Assembly (NCBI GenBank): GCA_947447845.1
Contig: CANFNO010000012.1
Location: 1 to 16,932 of the forward strand
Source: Burkholderiales bacterium
GTDB lineage: Bacteria; Pseudomonadota; Gammaproteobacteria; Burkholderiales; Burkholderiaceae
Length of the DNA stretch: 16,932 bases
Direction of reading: 5' to 3'
Every line of letters starts with the position of its first letter. Position 1 is the stretch's first letter. The position numbers were made by a program, and so were the translations under genes. Positions 1-7,500 of this stretch are shown here, one piece after another. Under the pieces are notes generated by a model. It made no database searches and had not been told where the DNA came from. It saw only the letters and a program-made list of their open reading frames with translations.

Positions 1-356
1 ACTGACTCGCTGTGGCTCAGGGCATAGCGCACGTTGTCGGCCGACTGCATGGGGTAGAGCGGCACCGACACATAACCGGCCATCCAGATGGCGAAGTCTG
101 CGATCAGCCATTCGGCGCTGTTTTTTCCCAGAATCGCGATGCGTGAATCTTGCGGCCAGCCTTGGGATTTGAGGAAAGTTGCCACACGGCGGGCTTGATC
201 TACCAACTCACGCCACGTGGTGTTGCGCAACTGGCCGCCATCGAAGGGCTGGGTCAAGATGACGTGCGCGGGAAGGGTTCGCTCCCATCGGTACAGACGC
301 TGCAGGGGCAAATCCTGGTCCGCAACCTGTGGTGCTTTGGCACCGGGCGATTTCAT
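1..356 (-). CDS. AMP-forming acyl-CoA synthetase, N-terminal fragment (cut by window edge)
   Basis: About 118 residues of the N-terminus of an AMP-binding (ANL superfamily) enzyme, probably a long-chain fatty-acid or related acyl-CoA ligase, which activates a carboxylic acid with ATP and CoA. The stretch with residues WRELVDQARRVATFL, then RIAILGKNSAEWLIADFA and MAGYVSVPLYPMQSADNVRYAL, is the typical family start: an adenylation-domain helix followed by the 'GKN...W..ADFA' strand-helix and the 'P.YP......V.Y.L..S' segment. The catalytic P-loop and the rest lie beyond position 1. Two in-frame ATG codons compete (362 and 356). The purine-rich AGGGGAG motif is only 3 nt from the first but 9 nt from the second, so I prefer 356. 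It lies 120 bp downstream of the SDR gene on the same strand, which suggests a shared catabolic operon. Substrate cannot be told from this fragment. Confidence 0.88.
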   Translation of the reverse strand, partial: MKSPGAKAPQVADQDLPLQRLYRWERTLPAHVILTQPFDGGQLRNTTWRELVDQARRVATFLKSQGWPQDSRIAILGKNSAEWLIADFAIWMAGYVSVPLYPMQSADNVRYALSHSES

Positions 357-476
357 GCGCATAGGCTCCCCTTGGCGTTTTTTGGCTGGTCAGCGCGGCG
401 CTTTTGCCACGCGGCTTTGCATGCATAGTCACCGATTTCCCCGCCGCCTGCAACGGGGGTTCGCCCGCGGATGGAG
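357..476. other. Short intergenic gap between SDR and acyl-CoA synthetase
   Basis: This 120-bp spacer shows GC-rich short inverted stretches but no hairpin with a T tract, so I see no intrinsic terminator here. The two flanking minus-strand genes may be co-transcribed. The only clear signal is the AGGGGAG ribosome-binding site just ahead of the synthetase start. Confidence 0.5.
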
Positions 477-1229
477 CTAACCCCGCCCGATAAACGGCAT
501 CTGCGTGGCCATGATGGTCATGAACTGCACGTTGGTTGACAGCGGCAGATTGGCCATGTGCAGCACGGCGTCGCCCACTTGTTTCACGTCCATCATCGGC
601 TCGATGGCAATGGCGCCGTGGGCCTGCGGCACGCCCTTGGCCATGGGGGCGGCAAGCTCAGTCAGCGCGTTACCGATATCGATTTGACCGCAGGCGATGT
701 TGTACTTGCGCCCGTCCAGCGAGAGCGATTTGGTGAGGCCCGTGATGGCGTGCTTGGTGGAGGTATAGGGAGCAGAGTTGGGGCGCGGCGCGTGGGCCGA
801 GATGGAGCCGTTGTTGATGATGCGCCCGCCCTGTGGCGACTGGTTCTTCATCAGGCGAAAGGCGCCCTGTGCGCACAAAAACGAACCAGTCAGGTTGATG
901 CCCACCACGTCTTGCCACTGCGCGAAGGTGATGTCTTCGAAGCCCACCTTCGGGCCGCTCATGCCGGCATTGTTAAACAGCACATCGAGCCGGCCGAACT
1001 TCTGCTGCACAAAAGCAAACAACGCGTCCACTGAATCGGGTTGGCTGCAGTCGGCGCTAAAAGCATGGGCACGCTCGGTTGCGGCCTCCTGCACTGCGGC
1101 CTGCAAAGGCTCTGGGCGGCGCCCGGTCAGCACCACGGTGTAGCCATCTGCCAGCAAGGCCAGGGCCACGGCTTTGCCGATGCCGGTGCCAGCGCCGGTG
1201 ACCAGCGCGATTTTGGGAGCAGGGTTCAT
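477..1229 (-). CDS. SDR family NAD(P)-dependent oxidoreductase
   Basis: A 250-residue classical short-chain dehydrogenase/reductase, the usual length for the family, expected to be cytoplasmic. Visible motifs are the Rossmann glycine motif TGAGTGIG (residues 11-18), NNAG (86-89), the structural Asn in INLTG (N112), and the catalytic Ser-Tyr-Lys set S142, Y155 and K159 in the YTSTK context. It interconverts an alcohol and a ketone or aldehyde with NAD(P)H; the substrate is not predictable from sequence. The ATG start at 1229 follows directly on the end of a decayed upstream reading frame (see 1226-1363), an arrangement typical of translationally coupled operon genes. The acyl-CoA synthetase follows 120 bp downstream, so fatty-acid or other acid catabolism is a reasonable but unproven setting. 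Confidence 0.93.
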   Translation of the reverse strand: MNPAPKIALVTGAGTGIGKAVALALLADGYTVVLTGRRPEPLQAAVQEAATERAHAFSADCSQPDSVDALFAFVQQKFGRLDVLFNNAGMSGPKVGFEDITFAQWQDVVGINLTGSFLCAQGAFRLMKNQSPQGGRIINNGSISAHAPRPNSAPYTSTKHAITGLTKSLSLDGRKYNIACGQIDIGNALTELAAPMAKGVPQAHGAIAIEPMMDVKQVGDAVLHMANLPLSTNVQFMTIMATQMPFIGRG

Positions 1230-1363
1230 GTCATGCCTCGTCGTTGTGCAAATAGGTTTTCAGAATGGCAGCCTGATCCAGTGGCGGTCAGAGCCATCGC
1301 CGAACCCATCGCCCCGCTGCCAAAGATTGCGACGCGGGGCCGCGCTGCTTTTTGATTTTGCAT
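1226..1363 (-). pseudogene. Remnant of a beta-hydroxyacid dehydrogenase-like gene
   Basis: Reading leftwards from an ATG at 1363, a 45-codon frame begins with residues RPRVAIFGSGAMGSAMA. This is the Rossmann nucleotide-binding start (GxGxMG) of the 6-phosphogluconate / 3-hydroxyisobutyrate dehydrogenase-like family, normally about 290 residues. After that motif the reading stops making sense in this frame. A different frame then reads [16 protein letters not shown] followed by a TGA at 1231-1233, only 1 nt before the SDR start codon, which looks like a C-terminal tail. The simplest explanation is an internal deletion that removed most of a gene once located directly upstream of the SDR gene. 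The N-terminal motif is seen directly; the tail assignment and the deletion are inference. Alternatively it could be a short chance frame. Confidence 0.5.
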
Positions 1364-1449
1364 AGCGCCCGAGTGTATGGCCACCGGGCAGCGTCTTCAC
1401 GAGAGCAGGACACACTGCGGTGTCACTGCGGCGACGTGACTTACCAGGA
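1364..1449. other. Gap between the mof block and the remnant gene
   Basis: This 86-bp spacer lies downstream of the last mof-block gene. It holds a direct repeat of the 8-mer CACTGCGG separated by 3 bp and a short GTCAC/GTGAC inverted repeat, but no T tract. No convincing terminator or promoter is visible. Confidence 0.4.
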
Positions 1450-1824
1450 CTACTGGGGTGGCTGCGCCTCGGCGTTCTTCAACATCTCGTTATAGGCGCC
1501 CTTATCCACCTTTTTGTAGCGGCGCGACAGGGCAGCGTTTGAACCTGGAGTCTCTGCCGACTCTTTCAATATCTGGTCGCGATACGCCTCACGCGGGTCT
1601 TTGGCCGCTTTGGCTGCAGCGGGGTCAGCGTTTTCTGCAGTGGGATCCGCAGGGGCGTCTGCTGTCTGATCGGCCTCGGACGTATTGCCCAATTCAATGG
1701 AAGCTTCAGTTGCTTCATTGCCGACAACTGCTTGCGCATGCGCGGGGCCCACCACCATTGTCGTGGCGCCAAACGTCAATCCCAAAGCAAGCAATATAGG
1801 CTTCAACTTATCTCTGTTTTGCAT
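1450..1824 (-). CDS. Small secreted protein of unknown function at the end of the mof block
   Basis: I do not recognise this 124-residue protein. It starts MQNRDKLK and continues into a hydrophobic segment and an AHA|QA signal-peptidase site (around residue 30), so it should be exported to the periplasm or beyond. The mature part has an Ala/Asp/Glu-rich acidic stretch (about residues 35-75), then a charged segment with residues DPREAYRDQILKES, and a basic SRRYKKVDKGAYNEML stretch near the C-terminus. It has no Cys and no heme or metal motif. The ATG at 1824 was chosen over one at 1866 because it gives a clean signal peptide and is preceded by a strong GGAAGGAAGG ribosome-binding site. It lies 76 bp after mofC on the same strand with no terminator between them, so co-transcription and a role with the mof products is plausible. 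Confidence 0.75.
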   Translation of the reverse strand: MQNRDKLKPILLALGLTFGATTMVVGPAHAQAVVGNEATEASIELGNTSEADQTADAPADPTAENADPAAAKAAKDPREAYRDQILKESAETPGSNAALSRRYKKVDKGAYNEMLKNAEAQPPQ

Positions 1825-1900
1825 ACACCTTCCTTCCAAAAAAAGTTTCCTGGTGGCTGAGATCACTGCCCATCAATCAATTGGCAGCGTCAGATAAGGC

Positions 1901-3691
1901 TCACGGCACAATCCAGTCAGTTTCGCGAATCAGACTGTCTGCGTCGGCCTTCTCAAAGCGGACCACATATGCGCCTCTTGATGCGAAGCGTTGCCCAGGT
2001 CCGAGACTCAGGCGCGGGTAAATTGTTGTGCTGTTCGAATGCCCGACGGCGAGCGGAGCGGGTGCTGGTCCCGGATCCGAAGGAGCATCCGCACCGGAAG
2101 CCCTATTGCCCGCGTATCGGCCCCGATAACCCAAATTAGTCCGGTCTCTGGCCTCTTCTTCAGCGCGGCTCGCCTCACGCTTGCCGATCATGTTTTCGGC
2201 CCTCTCCAACAGGTAATCCCGATACAGGTTGTCCAGCATGTCAGAGATGGAGTCGGTCAGAAAAGTCAGTGCAAAGTACACCTCGGACTGCATGGCCTCG
2301 TCCACCAACGGAATCTTGCGCGACTTGAGCCAGGTGTGTGCATAGGCCAGGTTCAGCTCGCGCGTTTCCGGCATCTCGTAGGGGTAAATCAAGTGCGTCA
2401 CCGGTTTCCAGGAAGCCGGGAAGCCGTGTTCCCCGTTAGACAGTCCGGCCGAGAAAAAGACCTGTGGCCCAACCGGGGGTTTGACTTTGGAAAGCTCGGC
2501 CACATCGGACGGCTGAAACCAAAACATCAGGGCGTCCGATGCGCCTGCCTCAGCGGAAAGTTTGCTCAGCAGTTTGTCCACTGGCTCAGCGGCGGCGAGC
2601 ATTCTGTCCTCCACCGCAATGCCGGACGTGTGCAGGGCGGTCTTCAGCGCCTGCGCCGCGCCATGACCGACCGCATCGTCACGGAATACCTGTATCACGC
2701 GGCGCACCGGTTTTGCATCTCCGCTGCGCAGATGATTGGCGAAGACGTCCGCTTCCAGTGCCACGCCACGCGTAAAGTAGATCGAATAAATGCCTTGCTT
2801 GGCAGACGCCAAATCCACGCTGGGGAACCAGCATGGAACGCGCTGACTTTCACAAAAATCATGCACCGGTTCCCAGGTCCCGCCACCCAATCCGGATATC
2901 ACCGCAAAGACCGGTTGCCGGCTGTAGAAAGTATCCAGTTGCGCACCCCAGGTGTTCGGCTCACCCTGGAGTTCCCAGACGTCCAGATCCCATTTTCTTT
3001 CGGTTCGCAGCAGCATTTCAGCTGCCGACACCATGTGGTGTTTGCCTTGCAAGCTGCTTCCGTTGTGTTGCGTAAAACCGATGCGCATCATGTCGAGAAA
3101 GACTTTGCGACGCTCGGCGCTCACGTCAGGCGTAACAATGGTGGCGAAGCGGATGCGCTGATCGGTCACGCCCGGCGACCACTGGGTGGAAAGCTGCTTC
3201 AAATAGGCCACCAGTGCAGACATATCCTTTTGGGGTAGGTCGTAGTGCGCCATCACGACGTTCATCGTTTGACCGTTGTTGTTGGTCCCCGTGCGGATGG
3301 TTTCTGCAAGCGACTCGTCGGTGTAGGGCGGGTGGTACTGGTTGGTCAGCTTGCCCACATGCAGGTCCATGTTGGCACGCCCCTTCAGGCTCAGATTGAG
3401 CAAATAGGTGCCGTTCACCGGGGGCACCATAAAGTCCCCTTCCACCGATCCCATTCCGCTTGGGCGATGGCAGGTGACACAGGCAGCCTTGGCACCTGTC
3501 ACCTTGGCATTGTCAAAACGTATTCCCACCAGCGGTTCGCCTGAGGAAAGCACCCCTTCCTCATAAATGCGGCGTCCGATTTCCAACGCATCGGAAGCCA
3601 TAGACAAGGTGGGTCCCATCAAGCCGGTCACGAACAGGGCAACCGCCACTCTTCGCAATCCGCAAACTAGATATGCACTAATACGATCCAT
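1901..3691 (-). CDS. mofC: MofC-like secreted cytochrome c / periplasmic-binding-protein fusion
   Basis: A 596-residue exported protein. Residues 1-32 form a signal peptide (hydrophobic VAVALFVTGLMG, SMA|SD site). Residues 33-170 are a mono-heme cytochrome c domain: heme motif CVTCH at 71-75, and a distal segment with M143 or M147 as likely axial ligand before DMSALVAYLKQL. Residues about 180-490 resemble a type 1 periplasmic-binding protein (leucine-binding/ABC-substrate-like: VFAVISGLGGGTWEPV, RRVIQVFRDDAVG, DALMFWFQPSD, then VFFSAGL). A charged linker (500-550) and a short conserved-looking tail (YPRLSLGPGQRFASRGAYVVRF) end it. The ATG at 3691 was preferred to an upstream in-frame codon at 3835, which lies inside mofB and gives no signal peptide; GGAAGA precedes 3691. 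It begins 32 bp after mofB. L. discophora mofC is described as encoding a heme-binding protein, which fits. Electron transfer linked to a ligand-binding module is inferred. Confidence 0.85.
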   Translation of the reverse strand: MDRISAYLVCGLRRVAVALFVTGLMGPTLSMASDALEIGRRIYEEGVLSSGEPLVGIRFDNAKVTGAKAACVTCHRPSGMGSVEGDFMVPPVNGTYLLNLSLKGRANMDLHVGKLTNQYHPPYTDESLAETIRTGTNNNGQTMNVVMAHYDLPQKDMSALVAYLKQLSTQWSPGVTDQRIRFATIVTPDVSAERRKVFLDMMRIGFTQHNGSSLQGKHHMVSAAEMLLRTERKWDLDVWELQGEPNTWGAQLDTFYSRQPVFAVISGLGGGTWEPVHDFCESQRVPCWFPSVDLASAKQGIYSIYFTRGVALEADVFANHLRSGDAKPVRRVIQVFRDDAVGHGAAQALKTALHTSGIAVEDRMLAAAEPVDKLLSKLSAEAGASDALMFWFQPSDVAELSKVKPPVGPQVFFSAGLSNGEHGFPASWKPVTHLIYPYEMPETRELNLAYAHTWLKSRKIPLVDEAMQSEVYFALTFLTDSISDMLDNLYRDYLLERAENMIGKREASRAEEEARDRTNLGYRGRYAGNRASGADAPSDPGPAPAPLAVGHSNSTTIYPRLSLGPGQRFASRGAYVVRFEKADADSLIRETDWIVP

Positions 3692-3723
3692 GGCGATCTT
3701 CCGACTGGTTGTATGAATTCCGT

Positions 3724-4422
3724 TTATTTGATGTCGACTAATTCGATATCGAACAGCAGCAGTTCGTTGGGTCCAATGTCGGTGCCAACGCCACGCTCGC
3801 CATAGGCCATTGCGGGCGGAACAAACAATTGCCATTTCGATCCGACAGTCATCAGCTTGAGTGCTTCCTTCCAGCCGGGGATCACCTGATTCGCCCGCAG
3901 CGTCGCGGGATGGCCCGCCTCGGTGCCGTCGAACTCGACGCCGCTTAGCAAGGTGCCGCGATATTCGACCAGCACCGTATCGGTTTCGATCGGCTTGCGA
4001 CCATTACCGGCTTTGACAATCTTGTATTGGAGGCCGCTGGGCAGCGTGATGACGCCTTCCTTGTCCTTGTTGGCAACCAGGAAATCGGCCGCCTTCTTGC
4101 GGTTTTCTTCCGAGGCTTCCTTGCGGTTGGCTGCCATGGTCTGGCGCACCTGGGACTGGAAGCCAGCCAGGATTTTGCGCATTTCCTTTTCGGGGATCAG
4201 GGTCTTCTGCCCCGAACTGCCGTCCTGCATGCCGCGCAGGAACAGTTGTTGATCGAACTCGAAACCTTGTTTCTTGAAGTTTCTAGCCGTCTCGATGCCG
4301 ACCGAATAACTGATGCGATCCTTGTCAGTCTTTAGAGTGTTGGTTGCGTCATCGGCGAACGCTGCACCTGTCAAGAGAGTCGCGGCAACTGCCAGCGGGA
4401 AGAACACGTTTTGCGCTTTCAT
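3724..4422 (-). CDS. mofB: Exported FKBP-type peptidyl-prolyl cis-trans isomerase (MofB-like)
   Basis: A 232-residue FkpA/Mip-type isomerase, which catalyses cis-trans isomerisation of Xaa-Pro bonds in proteins folding in the periplasm. A signal peptide ends at AFA|DD (about residue 23). Residues 30-125 form the helical FKBP_N dimerisation/chaperone region (long Lys/Glu-rich helix around 95-120). Residues about 126-232 are the FKBP catalytic domain, with the usual pocket residues visible: Y154, F164, D165, V180-I181, W184, Y207 and F224 in the VIPGW, AYGERG and LLLFDIELVDI contexts. The ATG at 4422 is preceded by AAAGGA at a good spacing. It lies between mofA and mofC, the same order reported for mofA-mofB-mofC in Leptothrix. 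A role in folding the large secreted MofA is inferred from position. Confidence 0.9.
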   Translation of the reverse strand: MKAQNVFFPLAVAATLLTGAAFADDATNTLKTDKDRISYSVGIETARNFKKQGFEFDQQLFLRGMQDGSSGQKTLIPEKEMRKILAGFQSQVRQTMAANRKEASEENRKKAADFLVANKDKEGVITLPSGLQYKIVKAGNGRKPIETDTVLVEYRGTLLSGVEFDGTEAGHPATLRANQVIPGWKEALKLMTVGSKWQLFVPPAMAYGERGVGTDIGPNELLLFDIELVDIK

Positions 4423-4456
4423 CGAACATCCTTTTGCAATTCATTTTCTACAGTTT

Positions 4457-4474
4457 AGAGGAATTTGGTCCTCT
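4457..4474 (-). promoter_or_regulatory. Palindrome in the mofB leader
   Basis: A perfect 6-bp inverted repeat (AGAGGA, 6-nt spacer, TCCTCT) sits between the mofA terminator and the mofB start, about 35 bp upstream of the ATG. It could be an operator or a small leader hairpin. No clear promoter was found beside it. Confidence 0.3.
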
Positions 4475-4485
4475 TACTTTTAGCG

Positions 4486-4518
4486 AAAAAAACGCCCCGA
4501 CCGGTAGGAGGGGGCGTT
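4486..4518 (-). terminator. Rho-independent terminator downstream of mofA
   Basis: On the minus strand the sequence reads AACGCCCC, a 12-nt loop, then GGGGCGTT followed immediately by a run of T. The 8-bp GC-rich stem plus T tract is a textbook intrinsic terminator. It lies inside the mof block, between mofA and mofB, so mofB-mofC may be transcribed by partial read-through or from a separate start. Confidence 0.85.
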
Positions 4519-4533
4519 GAGTGGTTTGGTTGC

Positions 4534-4564
4534 CGGGACACCCTTTGCAAGGTGCCCCGTTTTT
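4534..4564 (+). terminator. Hairpin with T tract on the plus strand; wobble-perfect hairpin on the minus strand
   Basis: Arms CGGGACACC and GGTGCCCCG enclose an 8-nt loop. As plus-strand RNA it has one A-C mismatch and is followed by five T residues, so it could stop antisense transcription heading into mofA. As mofA mRNA the mismatch becomes a G-U pair, giving an uninterrupted stem but no U tract. Confidence 0.5.
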
Positions 4565-4571
4565 CAGTTAA

Positions 4572-4587
4572 GCGGGCCGGAGCCCGC
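4572..4587 (-). other. UNCG-type tetraloop hairpin just after mofA
   Basis: Nine bases past the mofA stop codon the mRNA reads GCGGGC-UCCG-GCCCGC: a perfect 6-bp GC stem closed by a C-G pair on a UCCG loop, a member of the extra-stable UNCG class. There is no U tract after it. It may protect the 3' end of the mofA transcript from exonucleases. Confidence 0.5.
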
Positions 4588-4595
4588 CAATCCGG

Positions 4596-7500
4596 TTAGC
4601 GAACCGTAGAGTTGAAAGAACCTGTCCAGGCGCTGTTGCCACCGGTTCCAACCGCTTGCAGCTTGAAGTACACCGTCGTACCGTTCGCCACACCTGCTGG
4701 TGCGTTGAAGGTATAGGGTGTGCCTGCAATCGCAGAGATCACGTTCACACCTCCGTTGACACCAGTGCTGGCTGGCGTGGTGGTTCCTGTCACTGCGGTG
4801 AGAGCAGCATTGGAAGTCGACCATGCCAGGTTGTAGCTGGTAGCGTTGGCAGGTGCAGTCCAGGTCACAGTAGCAGTAATGGGGGTACCATTGTTGCCAC
4901 GATTAGCTGCTGCGCCCGTAGGTGTCACAGGTGCAGGGGGAGCCAAAGGCGTGACGCTGTTGGAGTTCGTGAACGACGAAGCATTGGTACCCAAGCTGAC
5001 CGCTTGCAAGCGGAACAGTGTCGGAACCGTTGCCAGACCCGTAACAGTGGCCGAAGTAGCACCACCAGCGAGTGTGACGTTTACGTTAGTCCAAGTAGCA
5101 CCAGCATCAACCGATTTCTGCAGCAGGTACGAAGCGTTGTTGTTAGCGTTGTCAACCCAAGTCAGGGTCGCACCACCAACGGTCGCTGTCGCCACCACGT
5201 TAGAAGCCGGAGCGATGATCGTCTGACCACTCAGGTCGATCGTCGCGATGTTGCCCCAGGCGCCAACCTGGTTAGCGGTTGCCGCAGCTACACGGAACAG
5301 GTAAGGCGTAGCACCAGAAGTCAGCGTCAGGTTAGCACCGTTGTTGATGGCGATGCTCACTGCGGTGCCCGAACCCGTCGTTTGACCGCCGGTACGGTTG
5401 GCAGTGGCCAGATAGGCAGGCGCGGTCTGAGTGAAGGTAGTGTTAGTACCGTCGCCCCAGCTCTTGCCGCTGTCGGTGGACACTTGAACCACGTAACGTG
5501 TTTCGCTGGTTGCCAGGTCGGTGAAGGTCAGCGTTTCGGCGTTGGCGCCAGTCATCTGAACCATCACGTTGCTCGGTGCAGCCAGGTTCGGTGCAACGGG
5601 TGTCGTCACAGCCACGTAGGTGTTGCCAGTTGCGCAGGTAGTCGCGTTACGGGCCGGAGCGCAGCTGCGTCCCAGAGCGGAGCTGGTGCCGTTGTTGTTG
5701 GCCACCACTTCGTACCGGTAAGTCGTGCTTCCTGCTACCGTGGGATCAACAAAGGTCACTGTCGCACCAGTGGCCGTTATATCCGCTGCCGCACGGGCAA
5801 TGGTTCCAACTTGCGCATAAGCACCGACCGTGGCGCCGTTCACTGTGGCACGGTAGACGATGAAGCTGGTTTCGTTGTTGGAACGATCACTGAAGCTCAC
5901 CGTAGCCTGGGCCGAGGTGTTAGCCGTGGCAGCCAGGTTGGTCGGGAAGGCCGGGGCAACGGGAGCCGCAGCAGTACCAGCCGTGACCAAAGTCGAAGCG
6001 CTACCGGCAGCGTTATAGGACACAACCTGATACTCGTAGCCAGTGGCGCTGAAACCAGTGGCGCCGCTTGCAGGAGTGACATCGGTATAGGTCACGGCGT
6101 TAGCCAGAGCAGTGCCAACCTGAGTGAAGGTCGTGTTGCCGGCTGGAGCGCGCAGAATCTTGTAACCGATTTCATTCTGCTTGTTGCCCTTCGATGAAGC
6201 GGCTGGTGTCGTGTCAGTCCAGGCCAATACCACGCTGCTAGCGGCAGTGCCAGCCACATATCCGCTGGCTGTCAGCGAAAGGGGAGCTGCTGGAGCCACG
6301 GCACCGAAGTTGAACTTGATCGGACGCATGAAGTCGTTTTCTTCGTGGCCCAGGATGTGGCAGTGCCACACATATTCCCAACCGTAGTCGAGCGTCTGGT
6401 TGGTGATCTGCGTTGTCAAGCCAGTGACCGGATCGATAGGCGCAACACCGGTGGTCGGATCCACTTGCGTGAAGCCGGTGATCGAACCAGCGGGCTGGCT
6501 CGGATCCATCAGGCGAGAGCTGTTAGCGATACCGAAAGGCAGTTGCGGAGCGCGTGGTTTGACGGCAACGTAGATGTCCTCGAGCGGGTTCATCTTGAGG
6601 GTTTCTTTCCAGCCCTGTTCGTCGTCATACGGTGGCTTGATGGTGCCATCCCAGCCCACACGGTTCAACACTTGCAAGTTGACCAGGTGGAAGTGCACAG
6701 GGTGGCTATCCACGCCGTTGTGGGTGATCTTCCAGATCTGGACTTCGCCGTCGTTCAGCGTTTCCGTGGTCGGGTCGATGTAGCCGAGCGGAATCGTGGT
6801 TTGGTTCAACGGGCTGGTGAAGGGCAGCTCAACGCCAAGGGTGGCGTTCATGCGGCCATAGCTGGGGTCAAACAATTCCTGAATGGCCTTGTTCTTCACT
6901 GGCAGGCTGCTGGTCATGTTGGTGAAGGCTTGCGCGGTTGCGCCGCCACCGACCTTGACACCGTTCGCGCCAGCGTTGGAAACGAAGGTGACCTTCGGAG
7001 CACTGTTAATGCCGGAAACGGCGTTAGCAGGAACAATCACGCTGATGACTTTGCCGCCCGCAACCTGGGCACCAGATACACCTACGACCGGGAGGATCGT
7101 TACGCCAGCTACTGGAAGACCAGCGCCAGTCAACACTACGTTAGGTGCCACGGTGTAACCCACGCCTTGACCGGTGACAGAAATGCTTTGCAGTGTCTGT
7201 GCGGTGGTGGTGGTCGGAGTCCAGACGAAGTTAGGCTGGATCGATGAACCGGAATAGATCGTCGCGAAGTTGTCGCCGTTTGTCGTGCCGAAGGCATTGT
7301 TGTATGCGGCTTCGGGGATCAGCGGTGCTTCCTGGGCGGCTGCGTAGGCCTTTGGCAGGGCGGCGTACAGACCGGTAGCGGGCGTAGCAGCCACTGGATC
7401 GGCGGGTACTCCAAGGGTAAACGGAGCAGGACTGTTAGCCGTAGTGCCAACCACGAACTGCATCACCGTCCGGGTGTTAGGACCGAAACCAGCCAGCGTG

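Noticed and set aside
1825..1866. Upstream start (1866) for the small secreted protein
   Set aside because: It adds 14 residues ahead of a clean signal peptide and bypasses the strong GGAAGGAAGG ribosome-binding site.
1861..1900. CTGCC/GGCAG hairpin between mofC and the small secreted protein gene as a terminator
   Set aside because: Stem of only 5 bp with a long loop and no following T tract.
1991..3238. 415-codon plus-strand frame opposite mofC
   Set aside because: Antisense shadow of the cytochrome/binding-protein fusion, which has clear motifs on the other strand.
3692..3835. 48-codon N-terminal extension of mofC into mofB
   Set aside because: It overlaps the mofB coding end and lacks a signal peptide; the internal ATG at 3691 has a ribosome-binding site and signal peptide.
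4656..6197. Long 513-codon plus-strand frame opposite the C-terminal part of mofA
   Set aside because: It lies fully antisense to the FN3 modules, has Cys/Arg/Ser-rich composition without domain motifs, and arises from the codon bias of the true gene.
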